A stretch of 64,000 bases of DNA. It comes from Paenibacillus sp. V4I3 (GTDB lineage Bacteria > Bacillota > Bacilli > Paenibacillales > NBRC-103111). The notes below the pieces were generated by a model. That model made no database searches. It had not been told where the DNA came from and worked only from the letters and a program-made list of their open reading frames with translations. The stretch lies in NCBI RefSeq assembly GCF_030817215.1, contig NZ_JAUSZA010000001.1, positions 2,950,501-3,014,500 of the forward strand, given 5' to 3'. Position numbers and translations under genes: made by a program. Of this stretch, positions 34,574-44,031 are shown piece after piece. The stretch's first letter is position 1, and the number at the start of each line of letters is the position of its first letter.

Positions 34574-35383
34574 GTGCAGCAAGCGATAGCCGTACTGGAC
34601 TCCGGAGTCGGAGGATTAACTGTAGTAAAAGAACTAATGAGACAGCTTCCGCAGGAAAAAGTGATTTATTTCGGAGATACAGCTCGAAGTCCGTATGGTC
34701 CCCGCTCTGCTGGAGAAGTAAGAACTTTCACTCGGCAAATCGTCGAGTACTTAATTCAATTTAATCCTAAAATGATCGTAATCGCTTGTAATACAGCAAC
34801 CGCAGTGGCTATAGAAGATATTCGTGAACGGGTATCTATTCCCGTGATTGGCGTTATTTCGCCAGGAGCGAGAGCCGCGATCAAAACTACACGAAGCGGC
34901 GTTATCGGAGTTATCGGTACGGATGGGACGATTCGCAGCAATGCCTATGATTATGCATTAAGGTTGATTTCGCCGAACATCCAAGTGTATAGCGAAGCTT
35001 GCCCGCTGTTAGCGCCGTTCGTAGAAAAAGGGCTTTTCGGTGCGGATCGTGCAAACGAGGTTGTCGAGCAATCACTCAGACAGCTAATCGGCAAGCCGAT
35101 AGATTGCTTAATCCTAGGCTGCACCCATTACCCCTTCCTAGTGGAAGCCATCTCTCGTGTCATGGGACCGGATGTGACGTTGATTTCTTCGGCAGACGAA
35201 ACGGCAAGAGAGATCAGCACAATCCTTTACCACCGCAACATACTGGCATCATCGGGGAAACTTCCAATCCATCAATTTTTTTGCAGCGGTGAGCCAGAAT
35301 TATTTAAGAAAATTGCGCAAAATTGGCTGAAAGAGCAAATTTCTATAACGCCGGTCGTTTGGCAGGTGCCAAATATTTTATAA
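34574..35383 (+). CDS. murI: Glutamate racemase
   Basis: A 269-residue racemase supplying D-glutamate for peptidoglycan. Motifs: IAVLDSGVGGLTV, FGDTARSPYG, the catalytic Cys in IACNTAT (about 73) and LGCTHYP (about 184). GTG start after AAAGGAAGCGGATAGGT. The gap 34457-34573 has an imperfect dyad but no clear T tract. A terminator follows. Confidence 0.96.
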   Translation: MQQAIAVLDSGVGGLTVVKELMRQLPQEKVIYFGDTARSPYGPRSAGEVRTFTRQIVEYLIQFNPKMIVIACNTATAVAIEDIRERVSIPVIGVISPGARAAIKTTRSGVIGVIGTDGTIRSNAYDYALRLISPNIQVYSEACPLLAPFVEKGLFGADRANEVVEQSLRQLIGKPIDCLILGCTHYPFLVEAISRVMGPDVTLISSADETAREISTILYHRNILASSGKLPIHQFFCSGEPELFKKIAQNWLKEQISITPVVWQVPNIL

Positions 35384-35391
35384 GTGATGTG

Positions 35392-35420
35392 AATAGACCC
35401 TAGTGGGGGTCTATTTTTTA
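35392..35420 (+). terminator. Terminator after glutamate racemase
   Basis: AATAGACCC (35392-35400) pairs with GGGTCTATT (35407-35415), then TTTTA. Confidence 0.85.
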
Positions 35421-35543
35421 TTTCTAGAGGAAACTAAGTTGAATAGCATGATAAAGGTATCTCCGCATGAATCCGCATGATTCTAAGCGGGCGGGCATAA
35501 TCATAGCCATACGAACTAAGTAAATGGGCTGTGAGGTGGTCGT

Positions 35544-36419
35544 GTGTTAGGATACGGGTATTGGACACTTTGTGAAGAACTGAATCGGCTCTGCAAGATA
35601 TATCCTTTTCTTCATGTAGAAGAGATAGGCGCAAGTGTGATGGGGAAAAGCATACCAGCTCTGCGAATTGGTCAAGGTACGAAAGAGATTCATTTCAACG
35701 CAGCGCTGCATGCGAATGAATGGATAACGACACCATTACTCATGCAATTCGTGGAAGACCTTGCTTGCTCCTATGCAAGAGGGACGGCATGGCATGGCAG
35801 CAATATTAGACGGCTCTTATCGGAGTATTCGCTTTGGGTTGTACCAATGGTGAATCCCGATGGTGTGGAACTTGTTCTGTCTGGTGTTACCGAGGAACAT
35901 CCCTACCAAGAGCCCCTATTGAATTGGAACGGAGGATCGCTGGATTTCAGGAATTGGAAGGCCAATATTCGTGGTGTTGATCTCAATGACCAGTTCCCTG
36001 CACACTGGGAAGAAGAGGCAATACGTAGAGAGAAGGTCCGACCTGGTGAGCGCGATTACGGTGGAGAGGCACCGTTAACGGAGCCGGAGGCAGCAGCTTT
36101 AGCTCAATTTACAGAATGCCATGACTTTGAGCTTGTTGTGGCACTGCATACCCAAGGTAGGGAGATTTATTGGAATTATCGCGACTATGAGCCACTGGAA
36201 TCTGAGGCATTTGCCGAGCGATTAGCCTTAGCCAGCAGCTATCAGGCAGTTAAACTGACAGACAGTGACGCTGGTTACAAAGACTGGTTCATCCAACAAT
36301 TTCGTAGACCCGGCTTTACCGTTGAAGTAGGATTTGGGGTAAACCCCCTGCCAGTGGAATCTTTCGCAGCACTCTATGAGGAATTAGTTCCGATCCTATT
36401 GACGGCGATGGAATTTTAA
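35544..36419 (+). CDS. M14-family zinc carboxypeptidase (gamma-D-glutamyl-diamino acid endopeptidase type)
   Basis: A 291-residue M14 metallopeptidase. Zinc ligands in HANEW (His/Glu, about 52-55) and a downstream His in ALHTQG, substrate-binding NPDGVEL, RGVDLNDQFPA and the catalytic Glu in FTVEVGFG near the end. It resembles the cell-wall gamma-D-Glu-DAP peptidases of spore formers, but without their LysM domains and without a signal peptide, so it may act in the mother cell or on imported muropeptides. GTG start with GAGGTGG upstream. Confidence 0.88.
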   Translation: MLGYGYWTLCEELNRLCKIYPFLHVEEIGASVMGKSIPALRIGQGTKEIHFNAALHANEWITTPLLMQFVEDLACSYARGTAWHGSNIRRLLSEYSLWVVPMVNPDGVELVLSGVTEEHPYQEPLLNWNGGSLDFRNWKANIRGVDLNDQFPAHWEEEAIRREKVRPGERDYGGEAPLTEPEAAALAQFTECHDFELVVALHTQGREIYWNYRDYEPLESEAFAERLALASSYQAVKLTDSDAGYKDWFIQQFRRPGFTVEVGFGVNPLPVESFAALYEELVPILLTAMEF

Positions 36420-36521
36420 AATTTGCGATAGACAAGTATAACGAACTTGAGCATGCTTCCCAAGAACCGTTCCGCCCAGACTTCATATACTGAAGGAAGG
36501 AAACTGTTGGGAGGCGTGGAT

Positions 36522-36731
36522 ATGGCACCACCTAAAGGGAAGGGCAAGGCATCCAAGAAGAAAGAACTTTCATCCAGAGTGCAATACACGATGAGGCTTG
36601 TGGAGTCGTCCACATGTGCGGTTTGTAAGACACCGTGCACAAGAGGGCTTCGGTATTTGGCCATGATGTCTGAGCCAGGAGCCGTTGGTAAAGGTGTTCC
36701 GTGTATTTTGACAAGAAGAAAAGTCACTTAA
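36522..36731 (+). CDS. Small basic protein with four cysteines
   Basis: A 69-residue protein: basic Lys-rich N-terminus (PPKGKGKASKKKEL) then CAVCKTPCTRGLRY and a final Cys in GVPCIL. The CxxC..C..C pattern could bind zinc or an Fe-S cluster. GGGAGG seven bases before the ATG. I do not recognise the family. Single gene ending at a strong terminator. Confidence 0.65.
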   Translation: MAPPKGKGKASKKKELSSRVQYTMRLVESSTCAVCKTPCTRGLRYLAMMSEPGAVGKGVPCILTRRKVT

Positions 36732-36735
36732 TGCA

Positions 36736-36773
36736 AAAGTCCACGCCCTTGTTATTTAAGGCGTGGACTTTCT
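36736..36773. terminator. Bidirectional terminator
   Basis: AAAGTCCACGCC (36736-36747) and its exact complement (36760-36771), with T tracts. Shared by the small Cys protein and the next minus-strand gene. Confidence 0.8.
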
Positions 36774-36974
36774 TTATTGCGGGATATGTTCGCTTGGGAT
36801 GGAACACTTATTTTCTATAAAACGAATTTGATTCTCAAGTCGATTCCGATGCTCTTCTTGTTCTTTGTCGGAAGAGGCTGCTTGTCCTTGGAATTGTTCA
36901 AGTTCTTGTTTTAAGCTATGCAGGTCAGAGCCCGCATTCGCACAGTCATAATTGCTTTCTAACTGATCGAGCAT
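36774..36974 (-). CDS. Small coiled-coil hypothetical protein
   Basis: A 66-residue Gln/Glu-rich, probably coiled-coil protein (HSLKQELEQFQGQAASS) with two Cys. AGGAGG precedes the ATG at good spacing. Unknown. Confidence 0.6.
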   Translation of the reverse strand: MLDQLESNYDCANAGSDLHSLKQELEQFQGQAASSDKEQEEHRNRLENQIRFIENKCSIPSEHIPQ

Positions 36975-37001
36975 ATATCGGCCTCCTGAAGTGGAATATC
37001 G

Positions 37002-37094
37002 TTATTTCTTACCTTTCTTGTTGCTTTTTTGATCTGTTGTTCGTGTCGTTGTATTTTGTCTGGCGTGCCCTTGCTGCTTATGATCTTCTGACAT
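37002..37094 (-). CDS. 30-residue basic peptide, possibly a minor spore protein
   Basis: Starts MSEDHKQQGHARQNTTT and ends DQKSNKKGKK. AAGGAG lies 11 bases before the ATG. The Lys/Asn/Gln/Thr-rich composition without hydrophobic residues resembles minor SASPs (SspN/SspP type) in style, but no motif is decisive. Lies immediately upstream of the gene at 36974 on the same strand. Confidence 0.5.
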   Translation of the reverse strand: MSEDHKQQGHARQNTTTRTTDQKSNKKGKK

Positions 37095-37288
37095 TTGGTT
37101 GTTCACTCCTTAAAATGTAGGATTTTGGGCGGTGCGAGATTATTATAAGCATTCGGCTGAATTTGATACGATAAAAAATAAGAAAACCTCGATCGAGGCC
37201 ATTGAAGGATGTGGGATCTAATGAAAAAAGCCCCGCGAGCGATTAGAAATCGTTCGTCAGGACTATGTGCGGTGAGCGTGGATATGGA

Positions 37289-37468
37289 TTAATGGTTCGG
37301 TGTCAGCAATTTATCTTCTAAGGATTGTTTAACCTTCTTGATTGCATCTGTCTCTAATTTGTGGTTTTGGTTAAATTTAGTGCCTGTCAATGCAAGCGCT
37401 TCCTTAACCGTCATTTCCACACGAATCAATTCTTCACCTTGCGGGATTTGCACGGAATTGTTGCCCAT
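37289..37468 (-). CDS. Small hypothetical protein
   Basis: A 59-residue protein (begins MGNNSVQIPQGEELIRVEMT) with AGGAG eight bases before the ATG at 37468. It has a strand-rich N-terminus, then a helix-rich basic C-terminus. Unrecognised. Between it and 37094 there is a 12-bp palindrome CCTCGATCGAGG (37187-37198) but no gene. Confidence 0.55.
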   Translation of the reverse strand: MGNNSVQIPQGEELIRVEMTVKEALALTGTKFNQNHKLETDAIKKVKQSLEDKLLTPNH

Positions 37469-37594
37469 TTGTATCACTCCTATGTCAACTTTTTGAAGTG
37501 GAAACCTTGATTTGACGCACTTTTAATATAACACACTATGTAAGGTTAAACAAGGGTTATTAAGACCTATTTTAGAAAAAAGAATGTCGGAAAC

Positions 37595-38088
37595 TCAGGT
37601 TATCATTTTGCTTTTTTCGGCAGCAAGGACGGTGTGTTTGAGCAGCATTGCGATGGTCACTGGGCCTATTCCAGCAGGCACAGGAGTAATTGCGCTGGCC
37701 TTTTTGTGACAACCATCGAAATTGACATCGCCAATGTTACCAGCGTTATATCCAGCATCTAAAACGACAGCACCTTCTTTCATCCATGTTCCTTGAATAA
37801 AGGCAGGTTTACCAACTGCTGCAACGACAATATCAGCTAATCCGATGATTAGAGGGAGATTATTTGTTTTTGAATGGCAAATGGTCACGGTTGCGTTTCT
37901 ATTCAGCAGCATAAGCGATACGGGTTTACCTAGAATTAGACTCCGACCAACGATTACCGCGTGCTGCCTTCAATTGGAATCTGATAATAATCGAGAATAG
38001 CGATTCTTCTGGAATCAATGCCTAGCCGCTTACATGCGCTGCTTTTCGCAACAAGTTTACCATCCAAAATTAATTTTTCTGAACTCAT
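37595..38088 (-). pseudogene. folD: folD pseudogene (methylenetetrahydrofolate dehydrogenase/cyclohydrolase remnant)
   Basis: A broken copy of folD, the bifunctional enzyme of one-carbon folate metabolism. The minus strand opens with a normal-looking start (SSEKLILDGKLVAKS) and jumps at once to the region before the NADP-binding part (LDYYQIPIEG), so about 115 residues of the catalytic half are missing. One base is then lost in the codon after IEG, since restoring it gives HAVIVGRSLILGKPV, and the C-terminal part runs on to ITPVPAGIGPVTIAML and a stop. The whole relic is about 494 bases against about 850 for an intact gene. Because FolD is usually needed, an intact copy is expected elsewhere. 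Confidence 0.85.
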
Positions 38089-38124
38089 TTTACCCTCAAC
38101 CCTTCATTGTTTATAAAAACACAA

Positions 38125-38156
38125 AGAGGTAAGGGGGATCAATCCCCCTTACCTCT
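38125..38156 (-). terminator. Very strong hairpin terminator
   Basis: A perfect 14-bp stem, AGAGGTAAGGGGGA (38125-38138) with 38143-38156, and a TCAA loop. On the minus strand TTTGTGTTTTT follows, so it ends the FAD-protein transcript. Confidence 0.8.
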
Positions 38157-38309
38157 GCCCAGGCGTACGACTGTAACATCAATGTGCTTCCTCATGGGTA
38201 TCCATGCTTCGCCAGTCACACATCAACTTTTAATTGATCTAATCATAATGGCAGGTTATGGAATGCGCAACTCTTAAAATGATTTATGCGTGTTGTTGTT
38301 TGCCTTCGA

Positions 38310-40559
38310 TCAACCATAACAACGGATTTCTACAATCTCTGCCCGTTCCGTCCCGTTTGTCGCTTCAACGACCACACGAAGTCGATCAGTCGTCACAGCT
38401 TCCGGCAAAAGATGAACATGATTGCGCGTATGATTATCGAGCCCTTCAGCCACTGTGGTCCAGTCACCGCCGATGAAGGCTTGAAGTTTATAGTCTTTGA
38501 CCAGTTCAGGAATGATCTCGAATTCCGTCCGATGATGATGCAAATTAATTAAATCTTCGTTCACGTCATCATTGAAAGTGAGATGTACGCTGCGAATCCG
38601 CACAGCCTCCGGCCAACTGGCTTCAAGCCACTCTGGCTGGGGGGCATCCAAGCCAGCCGACGACCACAGATGAGGGCCTCCGTAAGGACGCTTATACCCA
38701 TCGGCGGCTTTATCGGCTGCGAATGCGGATGTGGGAGCGAGCAGACGGAAGCAGATTGGCTTCCGGATGAATGCTTTCGCGCTCCAATCAATGACCGGCT
38801 GATGATGATACATATCACCGAAATCTACGGTGTCTTCTGATGCAGCATCATGTTTGAAGGACAACACGCCCGTTTGTGGTCTGCCGGATAGATGGACGGA
38901 AAGCGCCGGGTTGCTTCTGAGTATGATAAAAGCATTCTGAGCGGTTTCAGGGTGCCAAGAAAGCGCAGCCTTTACCCACTGCTGAGAACCCTTAGCCACA
39001 GCTACTTGAATGGACGTCACCTGTGTGTGTGGGACGTAGTTCTGCGGCTTCCCAGTGCTCCAGAGCTCGACTGTCAGCTCCGTAGCTTCCGAAGCGTCTA
39101 ACAGCAGCTCGATGCCTTCAATGAACGGATCTGCGGGCACGAGAAGCGCCACATGCGCGATCAGCGGCAGCACCGACGCAGATTGCTCGAGAGCAAGTCG
39201 CGTCAAGGTGCTGGACGCTGTCATCTCAGCGCGGAGCACGAGGTCTGCCGCATCCGCGTTCTTCAGACCAAGGACGGCTGCATCCTGTCGAAGCAGCGTC
39301 TGCTGAAGCTCGCTCAAGTGGCTGCTGTGCAGCTCGCGGGGGGAGATGCCCTTTGCCGCGCAGAGCGCGGCTCCTGTGCCCGCGGCTTCGCCTATGACGG
39401 CACAAGTCGCCATGACGCGCGTCGTGCCAAAAGCCACGTGGGACGCGCTGATGTTGCGTCCCGCCATCAACATATTCGTCACGTTGACGGAGTAGAGAGA
39501 ACGGAACGGGATATGGTAACTGCCATCCATATGCATATGTTTGGAGCCTTTAGCTGTGGCATACATCCCTTGTGGCGGATGTAAGTCAATGGACCAGCCG
39601 CCGAAGGCGACCCGGTCTTCAAATAGCTCCTGTGCGATGATATCGTTCTGATTCAGCACGTAGTCCCCAACGAAACGACGATATTCCCTTTTCCCTGGAA
39701 TAGAGCCGATCCATTCGAGCGTCAGGTTTTCACTCTCGAATTTACCGGAATTTTTGATATAATCCCAAATGCCGTAGATAACAGAGGACAGCTCATCCCG
39801 GATTCGCTCATTTTCATGAACAACATCATGCTCACCGCCCCATTCAATCCACCAATAAGCGCAGCCATTATCTCCGCTGTGAATGACGCGTTTCATGGGG
39901 ATGGAGGTTTGTGTGATGTCTTTCGCGAAGCTTGGTGCGATATATTTGACCGGACGGCCTGCATCTTTCGTATAGAACAGTAGGGTACTCCCAAGTGTAA
40001 TATCGTCCGCGACGAGTGGTGCCCATTCCTCATTGAACTCCTCTTGTGCTTCACGGCCAATGCGATATTTCGCACCTGCGAGGAAACCGACTAACCCGTC
40101 GCCCGTACAATCGAGGTAAACACGACTATCGAAACGAATACGTCGTTCAGATCCCATCATCCAACCTGTGACAGAACGAATCGTTCGACTAGTCTCGTCA
40201 CCCTCGGCATGGGCCTCATGGACATCCGTGTTTAAGAACAACGTAATATTCTTCTCTGCTTTGACTTTTTCAAGTACGATCAGGTCCCAGATATAAGGAT
40301 TTCCGTCGATATTACGGTACTGGTTCTCTACGAATAGTTCACCCATGATGCCGGTTTCTCTGGCATTTCGATGAGCACCGTGGGAAGTAGCGCCGCATAC
40401 CCAGACGCGAACTTCGCTGCTGGCATTGCCGCCAAGGACAGGACGATTTTGGACGAGCGAGACAGATTGGCCTAACCGAGCTGCAGCGATTGCCGCGCAA
40501 ACACCTGCTAATCCTCCACCGATTACGGTTATGTCTGATAAAACAATTTCATGCTTCAT
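38310..40559 (-). CDS. FAD-dependent oxidoreductase of the FAD_oxidored (PF12831) type
   Basis: A 749-residue protein. The N-terminus carries the dinucleotide motif DITVIGGGLAGVCAAIAAARLG and PVLGGNASSEVRVW, typical of the large FAD-dependent oxidoreductase group often found in sugar-utilisation loci. YLDCTGDGLVGFLAGA and GRNISASHVAFGTTRVM are further family marks. The last about 250 residues look like a carbohydrate-binding (discoidin-like) region with LHHHRTEFEIIPELVK. Substrate unknown. Divergent from an AraC-type regulator that probably controls it. The mid-section is GC-rich. Confidence 0.82.
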   Translation of the reverse strand: MKHEIVLSDITVIGGGLAGVCAAIAAARLGQSVSLVQNRPVLGGNASSEVRVWVCGATSHGAHRNARETGIMGELFVENQYRNIDGNPYIWDLIVLEKVKAEKNITLFLNTDVHEAHAEGDETSRTIRSVTGWMMGSERRIRFDSRVYLDCTGDGLVGFLAGAKYRIGREAQEEFNEEWAPLVADDITLGSTLLFYTKDAGRPVKYIAPSFAKDITQTSIPMKRVIHSGDNGCAYWWIEWGGEHDVVHENERIRDELSSVIYGIWDYIKNSGKFESENLTLEWIGSIPGKREYRRFVGDYVLNQNDIIAQELFEDRVAFGGWSIDLHPPQGMYATAKGSKHMHMDGSYHIPFRSLYSVNVTNMLMAGRNISASHVAFGTTRVMATCAVIGEAAGTGAALCAAKGISPRELHSSHLSELQQTLLRQDAAVLGLKNADAADLVLRAEMTASSTLTRLALEQSASVLPLIAHVALLVPADPFIEGIELLLDASEATELTVELWSTGKPQNYVPHTQVTSIQVAVAKGSQQWVKAALSWHPETAQNAFIILRSNPALSVHLSGRPQTGVLSFKHDAASEDTVDFGDMYHHQPVIDWSAKAFIRKPICFRLLAPTSAFAADKAADGYKRPYGGPHLWSSAGLDAPQPEWLEASWPEAVRIRSVHLTFNDDVNEDLINLHHHRTEFEIIPELVKDYKLQAFIGGDWTTVAEGLDNHTRNHVHLLPEAVTTDRLRVVVEATNGTERAEIVEIRCYG

Positions 40560-40682
40560 AACTTAGCACCTCACTAATTCATAGAATATCTTTAATTTCA
40601 TTGTAAAATATCCTATTCCCATTGAACATGCAGACAGTTACAATAGGCATATACTTTATTTCATTATTGAAGAGGTGAGAGC

Positions 40683-41465
40683 GTGGCTTTCCGTGATGTG
40701 ACTATTAAGCTCATCTCCCATGTCTATTGGCACCATAAGGTGACGTTTATGCTAGAGGAAGACGAGTATCCATGTTGGACGATATTTGCCGTAGAAGATG
40801 GCAGATTCTTCTATCGTGTTGGGGAGCGGAAAGGGGAAGCGGGGTTCGGAGACTTTGTTATTTGTCCACCCCACACCGTGTTTCAGAGGAAAACACTTGA
40901 ACCATTGTCCTTTCACTTCCTGCAGTTTGTATGGTTATCTGAACCTAGTTTTGGCGATGAAGCCTTCTGGAAAGGAAAATTGACGATTAACGATACAGAT
41001 CGTTTATCTTCCAATTATCGTTATTTGAGACAGCTTCCCGGCTGGGATGAAGAGAGCACGCTGCACAAGCAGCACATGGTGAACGATTTATTACGTTTAG
41101 TCAAAATGGAGCGAGATCGCAAAGATGACCCTTCCACAGAAGTCGATTTGTTGATGGAGAAAGCCCGAAGGTACATGACGGAATATGCTTATGCAAGTTT
41201 ATCCCTGTTGGATTTGGCTGTCTCTCTTGGACTCACCCCCGTACAATTCACCCGTAAGTTTCGCAAGGTGTTCGGACAAACTCCTTCTGAGTTTTTGAAT
41301 GAGATGCGTCTCACAAGAGCTCGGCATTTGTTAGAGGGATCAACGCTTACCTTGGATGCGATTGCCGGGAAATGCGGATTCGAAAACGGCTTTTATTTGA
41401 GTCGCGTTTTTACGCAAAAAATGGGCATGGCTCCATCAATATACCGAAGCAGGCATCGCGTATAA
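40683..41465 (+). CDS. AraC-family transcriptional regulator
   Basis: A 260-residue regulator: N-terminal cupin-like sensor (about 1-130) and C-terminal double HTH (about 155-255; LSLLDLAVSLGLTPVQFTRK, then LTLDAIAGKCGFENGFYLSR). GTG start after AGAGGTGAG. It is divergent from the FAD oxidoreductase, 123 bases apart, so it is likely the local activator responding to a carbohydrate. Confidence 0.9.
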   Translation: MAFRDVTIKLISHVYWHHKVTFMLEEDEYPCWTIFAVEDGRFFYRVGERKGEAGFGDFVICPPHTVFQRKTLEPLSFHFLQFVWLSEPSFGDEAFWKGKLTINDTDRLSSNYRYLRQLPGWDEESTLHKQHMVNDLLRLVKMERDRKDDPSTEVDLLMEKARRYMTEYAYASLSLLDLAVSLGLTPVQFTRKFRKVFGQTPSEFLNEMRLTRARHLLEGSTLTLDAIAGKCGFENGFYLSRVFTQKMGMAPSIYRSRHRV

Positions 41466-41466
41466 A

Positions 41467-41512
41467 AAATGCCCCAACTTTTCCTTTATGAGGAAGTTGG
41501 GGCATTTTTCAA
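41467..41512. terminator. Bidirectional terminator
   Basis: AAATGCCCCAACTT (41467-41480) pairs with its complement (41494-41507), flanked by A and T runs. Confidence 0.85.
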
Positions 41513-41536
41513 CGGCGTAATCCGTATTTTCAACCA

Positions 41537-42649
41537 TTAAGGTCCACTATAAGGTAATTTACCTTGAACATACTCATCTTCAGGCTTACGAATCCAGCGT
41601 TGAAGGTAGCCTTGCGTGTACAGAGCTTTGATCAGAATGATCAACACTGGCGAAAGGATTACACCAGCAAATCCAAAGAGAGAAAGGGATACGATCATGA
41701 AGGCTAAGGTCGTAAAGGCCGATACTCCGAGTGATTCCCCAGTGATCTTTGGCTCCATAATTTGTCTGACGAGGATGACGACCAAGAGTAAGGAACTGAG
41801 CCAGATCGCTAATGTCGTTTGACCAACAATAAACAGGTAGATGATCCATGGAATGAACAAAGTTGATACGCCGAGTAGTGGCAGTACATCAAAGATGCCT
41901 GACAACAGCGCGATGGAGAAAGCATTATTAACGCCGAGCAGGAGCAAGGCGAAAAATACGACAACGAACGTCAAAGAGATTAGTTTGGCTTGCGCTTTTA
42001 TGTAGGAGACGATTCCCTTCACCACATTTTCTTTGAGAAAAAAGAAGACGGATTTGAAGGTTTTTGGTGTTTTTTCACCTGCAAGGCGTTTCCAAGAATC
42101 AATTTCAATGCTAAGGAAGTAGGCTAAGATAATCCCGACGATGAAGTTGAACATGAAGGTTGAGAAGGATGTCAGCGAGGCTACTAATCCAGATAAGAAA
42201 GCAATGATAAACTTGGATGCATTACCTGCGATTTGCCCGGCATAATCTTTGGCTTTCACAATAACGTCAGTTGGCAGCGCTTGGAATTGGTCATTCAATT
42301 CGCTAATTTTTTGCACAATTTGATCGTTGAACACCGCTTGATATTCATCCACTTTATCGACAAGACTCATGATCTGGCTGGTGAATATGACAGCGGCACC
42401 GGTTAGTGCGCCAAGGATAATAAGGACGAATACTAAGGTCGAAATCGCCGAAGCGATTGACTTACGTATACCTTTGCGGTTCAAAAACCGAGCAAAAGGC
42501 TCGATCATCATGAAAATGATCAGAGCCAGGAAGATTGGGGTAGCAATGCGATACAGGTAACTAAATAACAGCATGAATAAATAGACGGTTAGAACAATGA
42601 GAGCAATGTCAAAGGCTGTTCTCCAATATTTCTTGTAAAAAGAAATCAT
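41537..42649 (-). CDS. AI-2E family transporter (YtvI-like permease)
   Basis: A 370-residue membrane protein of the AI-2E transporter family with about eight helices. GIFDVLPLLGV and a late VRQIMEPKITGESLGVS are characteristic. Family members include the sporulation membrane protein YtvI; other members are ion antiporters or autoinducer exporters, so the cargo is not decided here. Confidence 0.85.
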   Translation of the reverse strand: MISFYKKYWRTAFDIALIVLTVYLFMLLFSYLYRIATPIFLALIIFMMIEPFARFLNRKGIRKSIASAISTLVFVLIILGALTGAAVIFTSQIMSLVDKVDEYQAVFNDQIVQKISELNDQFQALPTDVIVKAKDYAGQIAGNASKFIIAFLSGLVASLTSFSTFMFNFIVGIILAYFLSIEIDSWKRLAGEKTPKTFKSVFFFLKENVVKGIVSYIKAQAKLISLTFVVVFFALLLLGVNNAFSIALLSGIFDVLPLLGVSTLFIPWIIYLFIVGQTTLAIWLSSLLLVVILVRQIMEPKITGESLGVSAFTTLAFMIVSLSLFGFAGVILSPVLIILIKALYTQGYLQRWIRKPEDEYVQGKLPYSGP

Positions 42650-42668
42650 GCATGTTCCTCCGGTATCT

Positions 42669-43415
42669 TTATTGTTCGGTTAAAATAATCGGTCCTTGAC
42701 TCGTGATGGCAATCGTATGTTCATATTGAGCGGACAAGCTGCCGTCATAAGTTCTTGCTGTCCATCCGTCTTGATCTACTTTGGAATGGTATTTACCTAC
42801 ATTCAGCATCGGTTCAATCGTGAAGACCATGCCTTCTTTAATCCGCGGCCCTTTGCCAGCTGGTCCATAATGAGGCACTTGCGGCTCTTCATGCATTTCG
42901 GAACCAATCCCGTGTCCGATAAAATCTCTTACAACGGAAAAACCATGAGATTCAGCATACACTTGGATGGCATGCGACACATCGCCGATACGGTTGCCGG
43001 GAACGGCTTGCTCAATTCCTTTGTATAGAGATTCTTTCGTTACTTTCAGCAATTTCTCGGCAACCGGAGAAATGTTACCCACCGCATAAGACCACGCGGA
43101 GTCTGCCAACCAACCATCTATACGTACAACCATGTCGATGGTTACAATATCGCCGTCATTCAGAGGCTCTTTCTTAGGAAAACCGTGACAGATCACATCG
43201 TTTACGGATGCGCAAGTGGCATATTGATAACCGTGATAACCTTTTTGCTCGGGAGTGGCCCCGTGCTTAGTCAGAAAGCCCTCTACGAATTGGTCGATTT
43301 CCCAGGAGGTTATACCAGGTCGAATCATTTTGGCAATTTCTTTATGGCAATCAGCAAGGATGCGACCCGCTCTGCCCATCTTTTCAATTTGTTCTTTAGA
43401 TTTGATGGTGATCAT
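42669..43415 (-). CDS. map: Methionine aminopeptidase, type I
   Basis: A 248-residue dimetal aminopeptidase removing N-terminal Met. All five metal ligands are in place: TIDMV (Asp), LADSAWSY (Asp), GHGIG (His), TIEPM (Glu) and QYEHT (Glu). HGFPKKEPLNDGD is also family-typical. The start ATG 43415 is in GAGGAGTGGAGCTTG context. Not next to the ribosomal operon where the main map usually sits, so this may be a second copy. Confidence 0.95.
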   Translation of the reverse strand: MITIKSKEQIEKMGRAGRILADCHKEIAKMIRPGITSWEIDQFVEGFLTKHGATPEQKGYHGYQYATCASVNDVICHGFPKKEPLNDGDIVTIDMVVRIDGWLADSAWSYAVGNISPVAEKLLKVTKESLYKGIEQAVPGNRIGDVSHAIQVYAESHGFSVVRDFIGHGIGSEMHEEPQVPHYGPAGKGPRIKEGMVFTIEPMLNVGKYHSKVDQDGWTARTYDGSLSAQYEHTIAITSQGPIILTEQ

Positions 43416-43442
43416 CAAGCTCCACTCCTCTGGTGATAGTCC

Positions 43443-43814
43443 CTAATTATTCATTATGTCCACTTTGGCTGACCATAACTTCATTTCTTTTATTATTTGA
43501 TGCAAATCCTGGCCTTTCGGTGTCAAGGTATACTCGACCGTAACAGGAACCGTAGGGTAAGCCATTCGTTCCAAAACCCCATGTTCCTCGAGGTGACGAA
43601 GGATATCCGTTAATGATTTAGGGCTGACTCCAGTTATCTGGCGCTGCAGCTCGCCGAAACGTTTCGTTCCGCAAAATAATTCGCGAAGCACGAGAAAAGC
43701 CCATTTTCCACCAATAACTTCAAGTGTTCTTTCAACCGAGCATTCGATTTCTTTGGGTACTTTAGGAACATAGTTGCTGAGTGGAGCGACTTTTTCATTC
43801 TCTAGGGTTGACAT
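43443..43814 (-). CDS. HxlR-family regulator
   Basis: A 123-residue winged-helix protein (SVERTLEVIGGKWAFLVLREL, FGELQRQITGVSPKSLTDIL, VEYTLTPKG). A conserved Cys (EIECSVERT) sits before the first helix, as in thiol-sensing HxlR/HypR proteins. An ATG start; next to the map gene and divergent from the IscA-like gene at 44032. Confidence 0.88.
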   Translation of the reverse strand: MSTLENEKVAPLSNYVPKVPKEIECSVERTLEVIGGKWAFLVLRELFCGTKRFGELQRQITGVSPKSLTDILRHLEEHGVLERMAYPTVPVTVEYTLTPKGQDLHQIIKEMKLWSAKVDIMNN

Positions 43815-44031
43815 AAGACCGCTTCCTTTCGAATTGAATGTATGGAACTAACTTTTATGTAAGTTAGTTACTTCCGTGTAATTAGTGCTCTTTGTGCTCA
43901 CTACTATGTATTTTAAAGTTCGTTTAGTGAATTAGCAAGAAGTAAGGGATGACTTGGGACAAAGGTTGATTTCGTGCCTTAGATTCTTTACAATAAGAAA
44001 TAAAAATTAATGTTTCAGGAGATGTGTACAT

